A DNA stretch of 64,000 nucleotides from Trichoplusia ni (taxonomy: Eukaryota; Arthropoda; Insecta; Lepidoptera; Noctuidae), in assembly GCF_003590095.1 (NCBI RefSeq), contig NC_039480.1, forward strand, positions 12,997,328-13,061,327, read 5' to 3'. The position numbers were made by a program, and so were the translations under genes. Below the pieces are notes generated by a model, which was not told the origin of the DNA, did not search any database, and saw only the letters and a list, made by a program, of their open reading frames with translations. This document shows positions 14,301 through 27,123 of this stretch, one piece after another. Each line of letters opens with the position of its first letter. The first letter of the stretch is position 1.

Positions 14301-17300
14301 ACAGATCAAATTCAAATATCTTATCGAATGAACTGTCATTTTCATATAAGAAAATTAAATAAAAATGATTCAATGAAAAATTTTAATCTCACATTCTCTC
14401 GCGCCAGTTTCTTAGATTCGCTCGCTAAACTAAGCTACCCAACCCACTGACCACGGATTTCAATATTTTCTTTGCATAGTGACTCGCTTAAGGCACTCAT
14501 TTTCGTACATTTGAGCATTAACGATAATAATGTTCGAAGAAATCCCTCGGCTAAGAAATAGACCGAAGCTGACTACGTACGTAAATATAAATGCCCTTCA
14601 TTATTACCTACATTAATTACCTAGGCGTTGTAAAACCCCACATAATTTGTGGAATTTAGGTTTGATAAGGGTAATAATATTTACAATGCCATTCAAATGT
14701 AATGGAATGGAAACTTCTAATTTTGCATCGATCGTTTACCTAATTCTCTAGTCATTATTATGTGTAATTGAGTAGATAATTAGAAACGGTAAATAGAAAA
14801 AAAACACAGTGTTCCGTACAAATAGGCTTAAAAATAACATATTTATTTGGCCAACCATTAAATTTCTGGCCGTGTTAATCTTTTTTAAGCGGTAGCAAAA
14901 ACGCATCTTCAGTGAAAATGTCAACTGTATAACTGTCAGTGATGGACGGACAGATAGCGGTGCCTCAGTAAAAGGGTTCCTGATGTTTTACCCTTTAGGG
15001 ACCGAACCCTAGAACGAAAAAATGATATTCTAAAACATTAAATTACTGATCACAGATTCGAAGAAATAATTTCGAATGTAATACAATTATCAAATAAAAA
15101 CAAGAGCGAATTGTTAGAAAGTTTCAGTAAAATACGGTTGCATAAGACGCGTACGCAATGTACGACGAATTGAGAAGAATATTTCATGCTGATTAAAAAT
15201 AAATAAATATCTACATCCTAATTACAAAACTAGACTATTCGTCTAGGTAGATGACTAATGGAGGTTGCAAATAGCACTTATTACAAGTATGTAAGACCTA
15301 TTATGATTTGCATAACCAAGTGATCAGATCAAGTAGTCAAAAAATAATAACAGCTAAATTGCGAGTCATGAATTTATCTGAGATTCCGAATAATCATTAA
15401 CTTTTTTACAAATCTGTTTTTTTTTGTGTCTGAATAAGTATATTATTTTTTACCAAAGGACGAATTTTTGTGAAGCAGTCCAGTATAATTTTTGTAGCTG
15501 AACGCGAATGAACCATCGTCTTTATAACCGTCATCTTAATTCTACCTTTATCGCGTATGTTGAGAAAGGTGGACGATGTTTTGAAATCAATTTTATTGTA
15601 CTAAATTATTGCAACGTCTAGTCTGTAGTATAAACATATTGTGTCCATCGTTAAAGAACTCTAAAATGACTTTCTATTTATTAACAGCTACGTTACAATA
15701 AGAGGGATGTATGACTAACGAGGATCCGTTAACTAACTCTTAGGGTCAATTTCCACTGAAGAGCATCGTGAGAAGAAGTGTCTGAAAGCGGATTTACAAG
15801 GCTCATGCATCGTTATCGTCGGGCGGCGGCGCCTCGATGATCCTCCTTTGCCTCCAAATGGCAGTGAACTTTTACTTAAGTAGATAAGACTCAAAATAAT
15901 TTGCAACAACTTCATAAAGACGCTGCTTTTTCAGTGTTAATTTACCACTTTTTCAGAATGGTTTCGGGGAAGCGAGACGGAATATTTCACCGCATATCGC
16001 TGTCTCACTAATTCTTGCCCGAATGTTTACGCAATCTTCAGTGCATTCTCTAAGATTGTACAACAAAGTCAGGGTCAGGAAGTTTACTAAGGCATTTAAT
16101 ACCTCGTCTGTGCAACAAGATAATTGTTAGATATGGATGTTAATACATTAAACATAATGCAATTTACTTGAACATTTACACTGCAATTATTTCATTAAAA
16201 CACAATAAACATTATTTATGTTAGTTCTTTTGCAGTCATAAAGACTGCGCTAATTTTGAGTCATGTTTTTCATGCCTTTTATATTTTTTCTTTAAAATGC
16301 TTTGTATTTTTTAGTATTATACTTATTTCAATAGGTACTCACTCAATGGGAATTAAGACATTTGTGTTTGCTTGTATTGCCAATTAATAAGTATCTTTAA
16401 ATGATCAATTTTTGAGATTCTTCACATACTTCATACCAGTTTAGCTCCATTATTTTAGTAAATAAAGTAACTTGGCATCTCTCTCATAACGGCAATTAAT
16501 GTCATTTCAAAAGCCGATGACTGCAACATTTAAAACAGCAGTAACATCTAAGCATCGATTGTTGCTGTAATCGTTACAGCTAAGTAATTCTAAAATAAAA
16601 CTATTGTATTTAGTTACGATCTAACGGTACCCACAAATTTACTGTTGCACACAGTTATACGAAGCTCAGAATGTCTCGTTTAATAAGACTCTTTTAACAA
16701 TTTAATGTTTTAAAAACAATATTATTGTTCTGCAGTTTAAAATGTATTATTGTTTTTATGCATATTAAAAGGGCGTTAAAAACTCAATGCATATAGTACG
16801 GAGAAGAAGTCAAAGACTGCGCTTAGTGTAACTGCATTGAACGTTTCAAAATACCCCAATTGAAAAAGAAATGCTAACATAATAATCATTGTCCCACAAA
16901 CAGGTATAATGTGGCAACAACTAAGGTAACCTATTTTTTTTTGTTCGCAGTATTCGTGATACCGCAACGATGGGTGATGGCAATAATGGGTTTTCTGGCA
17001 GTGGCCAACGCGTACACGATGAGGGTGTGCCTGAACATAGCCATTACTCAGATGGTGAGGAAGAATCCGCATTCTGCCGGTAACGACGGTTCCTGTCCTG
17101 CTGGGGATGGTGTTGACATCAGTGCGGAGGGCTCTGATCCTACTGTAAGTCATACTCTTGCTCGTTATTAGCACTAACGAAGAAATTGACAGTGTTTGCG
17201 TGAGAAACATAATCTTATGATGAATGTTGATGGCATTAGAAAGATTATGTAAGTAGGTACACGACGTACCGAATGACTTTGGACAAACAAAGTTCTGTAA

Positions 17301-20300
17301 CCTGCATCGAAATTAGGCATCGGGAAGAAACTAAAGAAATCGGATTTTGACGACTTATAATTTGTGCGATCCCAAAATTAAACGATTTCCTTTAATGGGA
17401 AATCGTTTAATCGGTAGTATTCATAGCTAAGAATTTAAAAGAAAATGCTGATTGCAGTCTTTGTTTTCAGGAGCTCACCGCCTTCGACTGGGATGAAGCA
17501 ACTCAAGGCATGATACTAAGTGCGTTCTACTACGGGTACATAGTAACTCACTTGCCCGGAGGGATGCTTGCCGAGAGATTCGGAGGAAAGTACTCTCTCG
17601 GCTTCGGTGTGTTAAGTACGGCAGTGTTTACGCTGCTGACGCCCTGGACTGTCAGCGCAGGGGGCGCTACTGGACTCATTATACTGAGAGTGTTGGAAGG
17701 ACTGGGAGAAGTAAGTAATCAGTCAGAACTTTTTGTATGACTTTTGACCATTGAATCCTCTAAACCCATATACAGAGAAAAGTGGACGAAAAGAGGTCCT
17801 ATTATTTTCTACTACAACAGATTGATGAAATCTTGAAGATTGCTTGATATAAATTGATTTTGCTTCAATAGGTCTCTATACAGCATGAATATTAAGTTAT
17901 CCATCATTAATTACAATAATCTTTTCAGGGCTTTACATTCCCCGCTTTGAACGCCATGTTGGCTCGATGGGCCCCAGTTTCCGAGAGGGGTAGAATGGGA
18001 TCCCTGGTTTTCGGAGGTGCACAGATCGGCAACATCGCAGGAACCTACCTGTCTGGACTGGTCATTAAAGAGACTGGTGAATGGCAGTCAGTGTTTTACC
18101 TGTTTGGCGCCATTGGAATACTTTGGTTCATTCTTTGGGTAAGTGATAAATGTTATTTTGAGAAACAGACGAACTTTATAAAGTAAAATTCACGGAAAAT
18201 AAAGTTTGAATGGTTAATTGCGCTGAAGGAAATCAAACTTAAAAGACAAGTCCCAGTTTTTAAATTTTCTTGCATCTGCCTTCGAAATGCAGTATAATAA
18301 AATCCAATATTTTGTTATTATTTTAGGCGTTGCTGTGCTACAATGACCCCGAATCCCATCCGTTTATATCGGACAAGGAGAAGAAGTATCTGGAGGAAGC
18401 TCTCGGCAGCCACAGAAGCAGTCTACCCTCAGCCATCCCATGGAAGGCGATCTTTATGTCTGTTCCTCTTTGGGCTCTTGTATGCGCTCAGGTATGTGAA
18501 TACTCTTGATGTTAGATGAACTTATTACAATTATCGTATGGGTGACGTGATAGGCATTTTAACTGCTGAGCATGAGTAACTGCTGGTTCAAGCGTGGTTC
18601 TATGTTTTATGTCATCGAAATCAAGGTATCTTAGTTATTAATCAGAGTCCAGCTAAAAAAATCTTCTTCTCAGATAAAAAATCAGTAATTAATAAATCTG
18701 TCTTATAATCGGGTCTCTTCACTAAGATGTTTTGAAATAATTTTTGTTTTGATTCTAACCTAAGATGTTATTGTTGACTGACATTAAAACCAAAAGATTA
18801 TTTGCCTTCAAAAATACAAATTTATACAAATACAGCCACAAATCGTAGGTCCTTGTAGTGGAATTTTCAACTGTTTTATCGGTTTTCGTTTGCAGCTGCT
18901 CTGGAATTTATTTTTCCTATTTTTCAATGCGGGCGACCTCTAAATCTGATAAGTAGTGTAGCGATGGAATTATAATAAGTTTCGACGCGTGCCTGCCATG
19001 ATAATTTTAAATGGTGATGCGTAGCTATGCAGTTCACTTTCCGAGTAAAGGGCCGAGTGCGGTGCCCTGTGTAACCCACTTTACGTGTGTGGAAAATGGA
19101 CCAAATAGTAGTGCGTGACGTAAAAATATTCAAAATTCGTGATCATGCTTAGACGTGGGTAACGGTCAATGCTCGTTAATTGACATAGAAATAAAAAGAT
19201 AATATAGGTAACTTTTGGTGAGTCCGATCCGATATCGGTTTACTAACGCGTATTTATAGGGATCGCCAGACTAGTTTTGGACTCAATCGGAGTCCTTAAT
19301 CATGATAGGATCGATTAATAGGTCGATATGTTTTTATAAGTCTAAGATCAACGATAGTTAATTAGGCTCATTTAACTATTCTTGTAAATCTTGCACGCAA
19401 TGGCCAAATATAGGTTGATGATAAAAGGATAAAGCAATCGACCTTTACGAAGCTCTGCTTAGCCTTAGTTTCTTTATTTAGGCAATTAAATATACGCCAA
19501 GGTTAAAGACATTAATCTTTTTAATATTATCCATATAGAATATCTCCGTAATATTTTGTCATTATGTATTTTGCAAGCATATTTATTCAAGGTTTTGTTT
19601 ACTACAATGATGACAATAATAATTAATTATCCACAGAATTAAAATATAACATAGGCCTTTGATATATTTTTTCTACATTTAATAATTAATTCATTCTCAT
19701 TTCCATATTACTTGGAAATCTCAGTTGAAGATCGATGTAGGTGTATGAAGAACTATTCCTTAATTGATTGCAGTGTACTAAGATAGTACGTCAGGGTAAG
19801 ATAAAATAAAAATATAATATTATTTCGAATTATGAAGACTCTGTTATTCAAATCAATGTGCAAAGCAGTGAAACACAAATAGGCAAATATAGTTACTCAC
19901 TTAGTTTAAACATAATAAAAACTTTGCGATCGAAATCAAAACATAAAATACTATTCAAAACGACTTTCTATTCCAATTCTAAATCAAGTACGAAATCACA
20001 ATCGATGATAATTTCATAATACATACTACAATGACGGTCATGACGGACACGTCCATTGAACAGGTGAAAAATTTAAAAAACAGCCCATGTTATGTTCAAC
20101 AAAAGTTGATAATTAACACTGCAATAACACTGTTTGTCATAATCGTTTAAGTATAGCGAAGCTAAAACCTTAATTCCAGCTACGCTATAGTTATAAACAC
20201 CTTTGTTGAAATTTTTACGATATTCAATGGATCTAAAGTGACTAATAAATCGCTGACTTCAAAGTCCATTGCTTTATTTAAGAATGTGACAGAAAACAAT

Positions 20301-22991
20301 GTAGTTAGTAATCTTTTCATGTACGTTGAACTGTATTGTTTGACATTATTAGCTGCAGTGAGTATGCTAAGTTCATTGATGATTGAGGCACGTGTTAGGC
20401 TCAAATTCGTTGTGTAAGTGTTTATCTGAAGTCCATGTTACTTGTTTGTTTGATTTACGTTTAAAAGTTGTTTTACGAACTGAAGGTAATATTGATCCTA
20501 AGAACACGTTTAAGAAGTTTTCCGTAATTTCGTATTAGGCAATCATCATTTTCCATTTGACATTACCTGACGCGGAACTTTGGTGTAGATCAGTGTTAAC
20601 TATTTACACAAATAACTATAATACCAGCCTATATTTTAATGGGGCATCCATTGCTGGGCAAAGGTCTCTTCATGCCTATTCGCATATTAAGGTAAGAGCC
20701 ATCACGGGTGCTGACTTAGTGGTTCGGGATTTCGGATTCCATTATTCAGAATCAAAACTTGCTCACGTGGTTCCTTCTGCATTTGACAATGGTGCAATAA
20801 TTAAGAATGTAGGTACATAAAACCTTTTTATGGCATAACTATTGGCACTGACTACAATCAACCTTAGTTCAAAATTGAGACTGCTAATCGGGCCATTAAG
20901 CCGCTCGGCCATTACGAAACTAAAAACACTGTTTAAATTGTGTACGGAACTGTTGTATAACAGATTAGTACAACATCAGCAGAACGTACCATGTTGTTAC
21001 ATCCAAGTCAAAACTATTAAGGTGCAAACACATGACTGGGCAGACTCGAAGCCAATCAACTTAGCATAATTGCTTATTGTGTGTTAAACATGAACAAAAC
21101 GAAATTCGGATCATAAAAGGTTTATTGTGAGCTGCATATGGTATCTGCACTCGCCATTTAGGGTGTAACAGCTTTAAATGTTATGTAAGTGCTGACAATC
21201 AGACTCATTTTTTTTGTATTACGATTTCAGATCTGACAAAAACACTACCATCTTAATAAAAGCGGTAGTAAAACCTCAATCTTGAATCATGAATAAAATT
21301 ATACAGAAGATCATTCCTCGGGTCCATAATTAAATAAACATTTAACGCTTTGCGACCTGCACTTACGACTTTGGTTAACAACTCTTAAGCAATCATAATA
21401 ACTATGTGGAAGAAAACACCTATTACTTTACTGGAATCCAAATTCTCATATATCTGAATTATTATTTTTTTTGCCTCTACTATATTCTTTAAACGAAATT
21501 TCTTGTCCAACAGATCGGCCACGACTACGGATACTTCACGATGGTGACCGACCTCCCCAAGTACATGACAGGAGTCCTCAAGTTTGACATTCACCGGACG
21601 GGCACGCTTGCCGCCCTCCCTTATGCAGTCATGTGGCTGAGTTCCATCACTTTCGGCTGGATTTGCGACAAGATTGTCAAGAGAAACTGGCTAACTGTCA
21701 CCAACGCAAGAAAGACTTTCACTACCATAGGTACAAATGTAGATGCTAATTGGATAACTCGTTGCTTAGCATTATTTGCTTAAAATTTTACGAATATTGT
21801 TAAGCATTAACTTGGCATTTGAATATTACTGCTTTAACTTACGATTGCCTAGTAAACGCGCAATGCGAATAGTTTTATAAAGATCTTTAATGTGATAATG
21901 ACTACCTTGGTAACTAATTAGACATTGCCTGAACGTTAGTTACAACAAGGACTTTAAACCGTTCACTTTCGATGTTCACATGAATCATGAAAACGATTGG
22001 ATGGATGATAATTGCAGGGAGGAAACATGCAACTTACCTCATGATTTTGATTTCAGCATCTATCGGTCCCGGTATCTGCATGATCTTGGCTTCGTACTCC
22101 GGTTGTAACACTGACGCTGTGGTCATTCTCTTCACTGCTTCCATGGGGCTCATGGGAGCCTTCTACCCTGGAATGAAGGTCAACGCCTTGGACTTGAGCG
22201 GGAACTATGCTGGCACGATCATGGCTATCGTGAACGGCATTGGGGCCATCACAGGCATCATTGCACCATACTTAGTTGGACTTCTTACACCTGATGTAAG
22301 TAGTACGAATTGGGAAATTCCCAAAAACGATTTGGTCTATGAGATCAGTTTTGACGTAGGTGTTACTTTGTATGGAACATAATTCACTATTCTTCCGAAT
22401 TAGGACGACACTTTGTTTTTAGTTCATGGACAATTGGACATGGTTTAGCTTAGTTAGGAGGCAATTAAGACTACACTAGTATAACTTAATATTTTGGAAG
22501 GACTATTCAATAGCTCCCTTATAAGTATGAAATAGTTGTAGCTACCTATTTAGCAAGTTCTCTTCTACTTCAAAAAAAGAGGACTTATACAAGTTTAGTA
22601 GTAAAAAAAAATCTGAGGAACCTTTCTTATATTAGATTTTTTTTTAGTGCAATTCACAATACGATGGTTAGGTAACCATCGTATTGTGAATTGGACTATG
22701 AAATTCAAGAAAATAATAACTTGAGATTGACCTGTTTAAACTTAAACGTAATTTTGTCATAGTATTTTTACGTAAAAAAGCTCACCTCTTCTCTTTTTTC
22801 AGAGCACATTAGTACAATGGCGGCTGGTGTTCTGGATAGCCTTGGCAGTGTTCATCCTGACGAACTTAGTGTTCGTAACGTGGGCGTCAGGCGACGAGCA
22901 GTGGTGGAACACCACCACGCAAGACCCCAGGAAGCAGCGGGAAGCGGAAGCCGGCACCAACCACTCCGTCAACGCCGAGGTCAAATTGTAA
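2296..22991 (+). CDS. SLC17-family anion transporter (sialin / putative inorganic phosphate cotransporter type), 8 coding exons, 495 aa
   Basis: Exons: 2296-2329, 16951-17144, 17471-17710, 17929-18138, 18327-18491, 21514-21730, 22057-22295, 22803-22991 (TAA). All junctions are GT-AG and the phases join without a stop. The product is a 12-TM major facilitator protein of normal family length. Hallmarks: IPQRWVMA before TM1; YTMRVCLNIAI with the TM1 arginine (R36) conserved in SLC17; FDWDEATQG (81-89); LPGGMLAERFGGK (104-116), the motif-A-like loop; RVLEGLGEG with a following FTFPALNAM; and CAQIGHDYGYF across exons 5/6. SLC17 members move organic anions or phosphate across plasma, lysosomal or vesicle membranes. 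Insects have many paralogs, so the substrate is not predictable. The loop at about 50-76 is short, and the C-terminal tail is hydrophilic. The exon 1 assignment (MLTGWQLILSK) is an inference from phase, ATG context and donor; an unspliced GTG-start reading of exon 2 was rejected. Confidence 0.9.
7793..7831. promoter_or_regulatory. Inverted pair of CACGTG E-boxes
   Basis: TGTCACGTGT at 7793-7802 is mirrored by ACACGTGACA at 7822-7831, giving two canonical E-boxes in a 10-bp inverted repeat with 19 bp between. E-boxes bind bHLH factors (CLOCK/CYCLE, MYC/MAX families). Enhancer function in this intron is only inferred. Confidence 0.3.
9056..9125 (+). repeat. Dispersed repeat, GATCGCCCGACTAGT family, copy 1
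   Basis: Shares the core GATCGCCCGACTAGT with copies near 19250 and 62430 (one mismatch in the second). The sequence after the core also resembles the other copies loosely (TTTCGGAACC-like). It is an interspersed repeat fragment; the element class is not determined. Confidence 0.5.
11238..11459 (-). other. Open frame with coding-like codon use, identity unknown (73 codons)
   Basis: An ATG at 11459 opens 73 codons ending in TAA. Third positions are GC-richer than the surrounding intron, and the peptide is well mixed rather than low-complexity (for example VSIEVDGRDIPARVVRYDWP). It lies antisense in SLC17 intron 1. I do not recognise the family. It may be an eroded transposon ORF or an isolated exon. 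Confidence 0.3.
14941..15013 (+). repeat. Interspersed repeat fragment, GGACGGACAG...GAACCCTA family
   Basis: Begins GATGGACGGACAGATAGCGG, continues through AGTAAAAGGGTTCC and TTTTACCCTTTAGGGACCG, and ends GAACCCTA. The same order of blocks recurs at 33571-33635 and, more weakly, at 63241-63315. This is a known style of lepidopteran dispersed repeat; the class is not resolved here. Confidence 0.5.
17377..17411. repeat. Perfect 14-bp inverted repeat in SLC17 intron 2
   Basis: The arm ATTAAACGATTTCC (17377-17390) and its exact complement (17398-17411) are separated by a 7-nt loop. It lies about 60 bp upstream of exon 3. Its effect on splicing or RNA structure is unknown. Confidence 0.6.
19250..19330 (+). 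repeat. Dispersed repeat, GATCGCCCGACTAGT family, copy 2
   Basis: Contains TATTTATAGGGATCGCCAGA followed by CTAGTTTTGGACTCAATCGG. It is closely parallel to the copy at 62430, including the upstream TATTTAT. Located in SLC17 intron 5. Confidence 0.5.
20630..20825 (+). repeat. Probable lepidopteran interspersed repeat fragment
   Basis: Contains GGGGCATCCATTGCTGGGCA followed by AAGGTCTC, a motif I know from repeats scattered through moth and butterfly genomes. Further on, TTGCTCACGTGGTTCCTTC resembles another block of the same kind of element. The copy is degraded and its limits are approximate. Confidence 0.4.
22650..22693. repeat. Perfect 44-bp palindrome with 21-bp arms and 2-nt centre
   Basis: Arm 22650-22670 (CAATTCACAATACGATGGTT plus A) is followed by GG and then its exact reverse complement at 22673-22693. 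It lies in the last intron of the SLC17 gene, about 110 bp before exon 8. In transcribed RNA it would form a long perfect hairpin. It has no recognisable transposon flanks. Confidence 0.85.
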
Positions 22992-23253
22992 ACCAAAACC
23001 TACAAATATTTGGTTCAAATAACGTAAACGAGGAAAATTGAACAGCTGATGGTGCAGACGTTTTCCTGTCGTTAATATGCGGAAGAAATTGTAAATAGAC
23101 ATTAATATTTAATTAGACGCAGTGCGGAATATTTTATAAAAATGAACAATAAGTACTTGATATAAGGACCGTGCGTTTCAGACAGTTTTTGTCAAAAGGT
23201 GGTGTAAAAATAAGTATAGTACAAACCGTGAGTTTTTAAATTGTTTAATTCAT

Positions 23254-23259
23254 AATAAA
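23254..23259 (+). terminator. Candidate poly(A) signal AATAAA of the SLC17 gene
   Basis: First AATAAA after the stop codon, about 260 bp downstream. Further AATAAA motifs lie farther on (for example near 23814 and 24050), so the true cleavage site is uncertain. Confidence 0.4.
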
Positions 23260-24784
23260 GGGCGATTCACTGAATCCACAGCCAGTGCTATGTGATAGTA
23301 ATAATAAATAATCCCGATCTAGATATTATTTGTAATTAGAAGAATTGTAATGACAGAACATTAAGAAATTAGTTGTAATTTGATATTTATTTAAAGTATT
23401 ATTTTTGTGTTGTTGATGACTGTAATTTTATTTAAGGTAGATCTAAGTAGTCATATACAAAGTATTAATTGTCTAATGAATACTAAATGCTTATTTGTAA
23501 ATATTTGTGAGAAGCCTATTTATTTGACAAATGCACTGACAAAAATGTTTGTTCACGTATTTTCGTATTATGAATAGAGGCTGTGAACAATTTGGGAAAT
23601 CTTAGTAAATTTAATAGGAAACTAATTATTTTTTGGAAATAGAAACGATCGCATTAGATTGCGAATCAAATCTAAATCTTGTACGTCAAAATGACAAAAA
23701 CATATTCAAGAAAAATTTTGAGATATTGTGTATACGTAATGATTTTAATACTAAAGGATTGAAAACTGGCAGTTTATTTTCAATTTACTTACGTCTAACA
23801 CAATACGACCAATAAATTGGTGCGTTTGGAAAAACAGACAATGTTGATTACGCGAGATATAGCCACTCGCAATGGTGCGTGATAACGATATATCGTAGCT
23901 TTTCCGAGACGTACCAGATTAAATCAGCCTACTACGTAATATCAAAGTTTCGTGTGAACCTATAATTGATGCATGTGCTTTAAGGTGCATTTCGTGCCAT
24001 TCAAGAGATCTGTATACAGCTGGCTTTATATAGTTTAAATATGTTTAATAAACCATGTCATACATAGGTAAGGTTTAATTCACATTGGAAGAGTAAAACG
24101 GGCTTATGTGACTGTGAACATTTACATTTGAAAAAATGTCTTATGTTGAATATCGTAAAGTTCCTTTTACAATGCAGAAATATTATGTCCAGTTTAAATA
24201 CAGTTCTAATGTGAAATAATCCTCATAGAAATTCCATTTCATGTTTAAACTATCTGAGATATAGTTTCTAAGTTATTTTGTACAATATTCTTGTATTTTG
24301 TTAAAATAAAAACATTTTTAAACACGTATATATTAATTTATTTATATGGTATTACATTGGAATAAGAAATATGCTTTATAGCATTAAATAATAAAAAAAT
24401 ATTGAACTCCTACCTACATATTTTAGACTCAGTCTAAGTGTTTACAACACACTTATAACTACATTACAAATACATATGAAATACATAGACATAGTGTTTG
24501 TATACACTGACTGATTGAAAACATAACACCGAAAATATTTAAAACGATGACAATCATTAAGAACTATTTTGCGAACATTTCTGTACTACTGTTTCTATTT
24601 TGCCACTTAAGGGCTTCATAAGTCAACGAAAGTCTTCGAAACTCGACTACTACTGCTAGACGATCTTAAAGAGCTTGGTACATGGGCAAAAGTAATTGGA
24701 AACTACTAAAAGTCGGCAGGTATTGGAGACTTACGTCTTGTATATTGATATAAAAGATTAAACTAGTATGCATATTCAATATAC

Positions 24785-25012
24785 GACCTCCGTGGTCGAG
24801 TGGCGTACGCACCGGTTTCAAGGTGTCGCTAGCTCTGAGGTCCCGGGTTCGATCCCCGGTCGGGTCAATGTAAACATTCACATTTATACATTGTCTCGGG
24901 TCTGGGTGTTTGTGGTACCTTCGTTGTATCTGAATTCCATAACACAAGTGCTTTAGCAACTTACTTTGGGTTCAGAACAATGTATGTGATGTTGCCCGTA
25001 TTTATTTAAAAA
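24785..25012 (+). mobile_element. tRNA-derived SINE
   Basis: The head has RNA polymerase III internal promoter boxes: A-box-like TGGTCGAGTGG at 24793-24803 and B box GGTTCGATCC at 24846-24855. A non-tRNA body follows (TCTCGGGTCTGGGTGTTTGT, CAAGTGCTTTAGCAACTTAC), ending in a TATTTATTTA-like tail. I know this arrangement as a common lepidopteran SINE. It is not a functional tRNA: the head does not fold into a proper acceptor stem. The ends are approximate and no clear target duplication was found. Confidence 0.75.
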
Positions 25013-26983
25013 AATCTATATTTTAATACAAAAAGTCTGAAGAGATGATTAAAATACTAGGTTTAGTATAAATATTAAAGCATGAAGACAATATTGGCTG
25101 CATTACGTTTATATCTACAGACTTAAGTAATCAAAACGAGTGTTGAATGAACAAAATAAATGTATCCTTATAAATAAACTATAACCATTCCCAATACTAG
25201 AGTGTTTTAGACTAAGAAAACTGCAAAACAAGCGTTTTTTTAATTGGCATACGTTTGGCCACTATCATAAGTTATGTAAATAAAAAATAAATAAATGCGT
25301 CATGATGTGACCATAAGTTTTATTGAGACAAATACAACGTAAATAAATAAATATATTTTTTCGATAAGTCAAGCTTGAACCAATTGATACATAACATGAT
25401 ACGAAATTCAAACTTAATACAAATATTTTACATCTTAATATAAAACCTCCTTTGGTAACAGAAAACGTTAGTTTTAAAGAATATCTGAAACATAGACAAC
25501 ATAATAAAGGGCGGCTATTTGTGAAACTGCTTTCAATTATAATTTCAAAAATATTTACATCCATTACAATATCACTCCTACAGTTATCTAAATATTTACT
25601 TCAATAAATAAATACTTACCTCTAAGAGTCTACAATATCATGGTTTAAATATTTCTAAAAATCCTGTGCTTTTTGAATAATCTGTGCTCCAAGTTTACTG
25701 TCAAGAAAAAATATGACGTCATAGTACACGTTTCTTATTATTACACAGATTTTTCTATAAGAATGTAGGGTACACATATACACACATATAGTGCATTAGG
25801 TATTAACAACCTTAAGAGATTAAAAATATTTAGAAAGTAAGGCCAACGGATAATAAAATTCAAGAAAAATGATCGGAATATTGACCGACGCAGAAATGCA
25901 AATGTCTCACTCTAAGAGGTAGAAGGATACCTCTAGAAAACTTTCCTCTGTACCACGAAACGCCCAACGACGGATACCTAACGGCATGGCAATGAATCTA
26001 CTATAATATTGTCGCTTGGTATCGTCCGGTAACTTAGTAAAGGTTAGGTGGTATGTTCTTCTAACTACATTATTTACGTTGCCGCTGGCCTTACCTAAGT
26101 TCCAGTACATGATGATCCTCTAAATGACAGCAAACATGTAATACACAAATCTACAGATAATATGATAGCTATATTAAGTTTAGATTAAGGAGGAGGCTAT
26201 TCTTTGCTAAAACAACTTGCCGCTAGCTAATGCCGTCGAATCAATGAGTTTTACTCGAATGATTTATGTTCAAAGTGTTATAAAAAGCGTGATTTTTATA
26301 CTAAACGATTGTGATTATGTGATAGGTTGTTTGGTCGTTGACAATGTCAACAGATTCAATCATGATTTAGTATCTTTATTATGGCAGTGTTCGTTTTGCT
26401 TTTTCATATGATTTATCTTTGTGACGGATTTTTAACGGCATTTTTATTTCAAATAGTATGACGCCTTTTTGTACAAAGTTTTAATTTGGTTTATAAATAG
26501 AACAGAAACTATACGGCGAAGTTCAAAAGGAATAATAAATCACCATTACAAGATCAACGACACAACCTATCACATTAAAAAATAATGACTACGTGCGTGG
26601 CTTCTAAAACACGATCTAATAAAAGGCTTACAAGAATCATATGACGCGGAAACATTAAGCGTTACTCTTGCGAGTACTAAATACCTGTGACCTTACCGCG
26701 TCCGTATTGATATTCAAACCAAATCGTGGAATGAAAATAAAAGTCAGCTGATATTCTTGTCACAGGGTTTCGATAGTTTAATGATCCTAATGGTGGAAGA
26801 GTTTCCAAACAAAAGATGAACGCTAAAAGATGCAAAATAAAAGTTTGAATTAGGATTTCGAAAGAGGGTTGCCGTGTAACTTTTTTTGTTGACTCGGTAA
26901 ATGTTATATGCTGAGCAAGTAATACAATTTTTTGATTAGCTGTTTTAATGTTGGTACCATAATAATCATTTACCGAGACAAAT

Positions 26984-26989
26984 TTTATT
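26984..26989 (-). terminator. Rint1: Possible poly(A) signal of Rint1
   Basis: TTTATT on the plus strand reads AATAAA on the minus strand, about 480 bp past the Rint1 stop. It is one candidate; cleavage could be elsewhere. Confidence 0.25.
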
Positions 26990-27123
26990 CACGCCTGATG
27001 TAATCCTTTTCGACACTGTCCTAGAGAAGTAATTATATTGCCAAAAGCTTAGATTCCCGATACGTGGATCGTTTCTTTTTTTAAGCTTCATTAAAAACAG
27101 ACAATGTTCAGAAACTCAGAAGT

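Larger units (their letters stand above)
2330..16950. other. Large intron 1 of the SLC17 gene
   Basis: 14.6 kb of AT-rich sequence containing repeats (9056-9125, 14941-15013), an E-box pair (7793-7831), and two stretches with unusual open frames (10487-10715 and 11238-11459). I see no nested gene that can be supported. Confidence 0.55.
18492..21513. other. Intron 5 of the SLC17 gene (3.0 kb)
   Basis: AT-rich intron that holds two repeat fragments (19250-19330 and about 20630-20825) and otherwise shows nothing recognisable. Confidence 0.6.

Noticed and set aside
16911..17171. SLC17 exon 2 starting unspliced at a GTG upstream of the acceptor
   Set aside because: It reads through the polypyrimidine tract of a good acceptor. 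The spliced start from 2296 gives a family-like N-terminus.
16776..17210. 144-codon minus-strand open frame
   Set aside because: Lies opposite SLC17 exon 2 and its flanking introns; no recognisable motif.
24785..24866. Functional tRNA gene
   Set aside because: The polymerase III boxes are present but the acceptor stem does not pair and a SINE body follows, so it is a SINE head.
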